Source: Chloroflexota bacterium
Lineage (GTDB): Bacteria; Chloroflexota; Anaerolineae; B4-G1
DNA length: 5,187 nt
Direction of reading: 5' to 3'
Assembly: GCA_003648125.1 (NCBI GenBank)
Contig: QMOE01000219.1
Span: 1-5,187 of the forward strand
Below are positions 5,128 through 5,187 of the stretch, one piece after another. The notes beneath the pieces are model-generated. The model did no database searches, was not told the DNA's origin, and saw only the letters and a program-made list of their open reading frames with translations. Numbering within the stretch: the first letter of the stretch is position 1; each line of letters opens with the position of its first letter. A program made the position numbers and the translations under genes.

Positions 5128-5187
5128 CGTCATTCCGAGCGAAACGGAGCGCAGCGGAGTTGAGTCGAGGAATCTCCGTTTTCGCAG
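5128..5187. repeat. Dispersed-type palindromic repeat at the right edge (possibly incomplete)
   Basis: The stretch starting CCGTCATTCCGAGCGAAACG has the look of a widespread intergenic repeat (GTCATTCCGAGCG ... GTCGAGGAATCT) that I recall from many environmental bacterial genomes. It contains ATTCC (5132-5136) facing GGAAT (5169-5173), and CGAAACGGAG (5140-5149) facing CTCCGTTTTCG (5174-5184, one extra T). CGGAG is also repeated around CGCAG (5145-5159). The window ends here, so its boundary is unknown. No coding sense is apparent. Confidence 0.5.

Overview
The window looks like chromosomal DNA from a bacterium of moderately high GC content. The best guess is Chloroflexota (Anaerolineae-like). 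That guess rests on the tandem-HTH plus TPR gene pair and its C-terminal signature, on the style of the NusA and PheT sequences, and on short dispersed repeats of a kind I associate with that group. It is made from memory, not from a search.

Layout. (1) Positions 1-803, minus strand: the N-terminal 267 codons of nusA, running off the left edge. (2) Positions 804-1120: a divergent control region. It holds a well-formed sigma70-type promoter on each strand, a leader for nusA with two hairpins (one attenuator-like), and an inverted repeat linking the two promoters. (3) Positions 1121-2368, plus strand: a two-gene operon. The first gene encodes a 223-residue protein with two XRE-type helix-turn-helix domains, and the second a 181-residue TPR protein. 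(4) Positions 2369-2412: a hairpin between convergent genes. (5) Positions 2413-4932, minus strand: a complete pheT (phenylalanyl-tRNA synthetase beta subunit, 839 residues), with what looks like a short repeat peptide inserted in frame in its editing domain. (6) Positions 4933-5187: the pheT upstream region. It carries a REPIN-like inverted repeat flanked by a 13-bp direct repeat that duplicates the pheT Shine-Dalgarno, then a second dispersed-type repeat at the right edge.

How it fits together. nusA and pheT are core transcription and translation genes, and neither has its usual upstream partner (rimP, pheS) next to it here. The HTH/TPR pair between them is the accessory, regulatory part: a DNA-binding protein made with a separate TPR protein that could act as its sensor or partner. 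It shares a divergent control region with nusA, so cross-regulation is possible but unproven. I see no transposase, CRISPR array, tRNA or rRNA gene. The most unusual signals are the small repeats that have invaded the pheT leader and, apparently, the pheT coding sequence.
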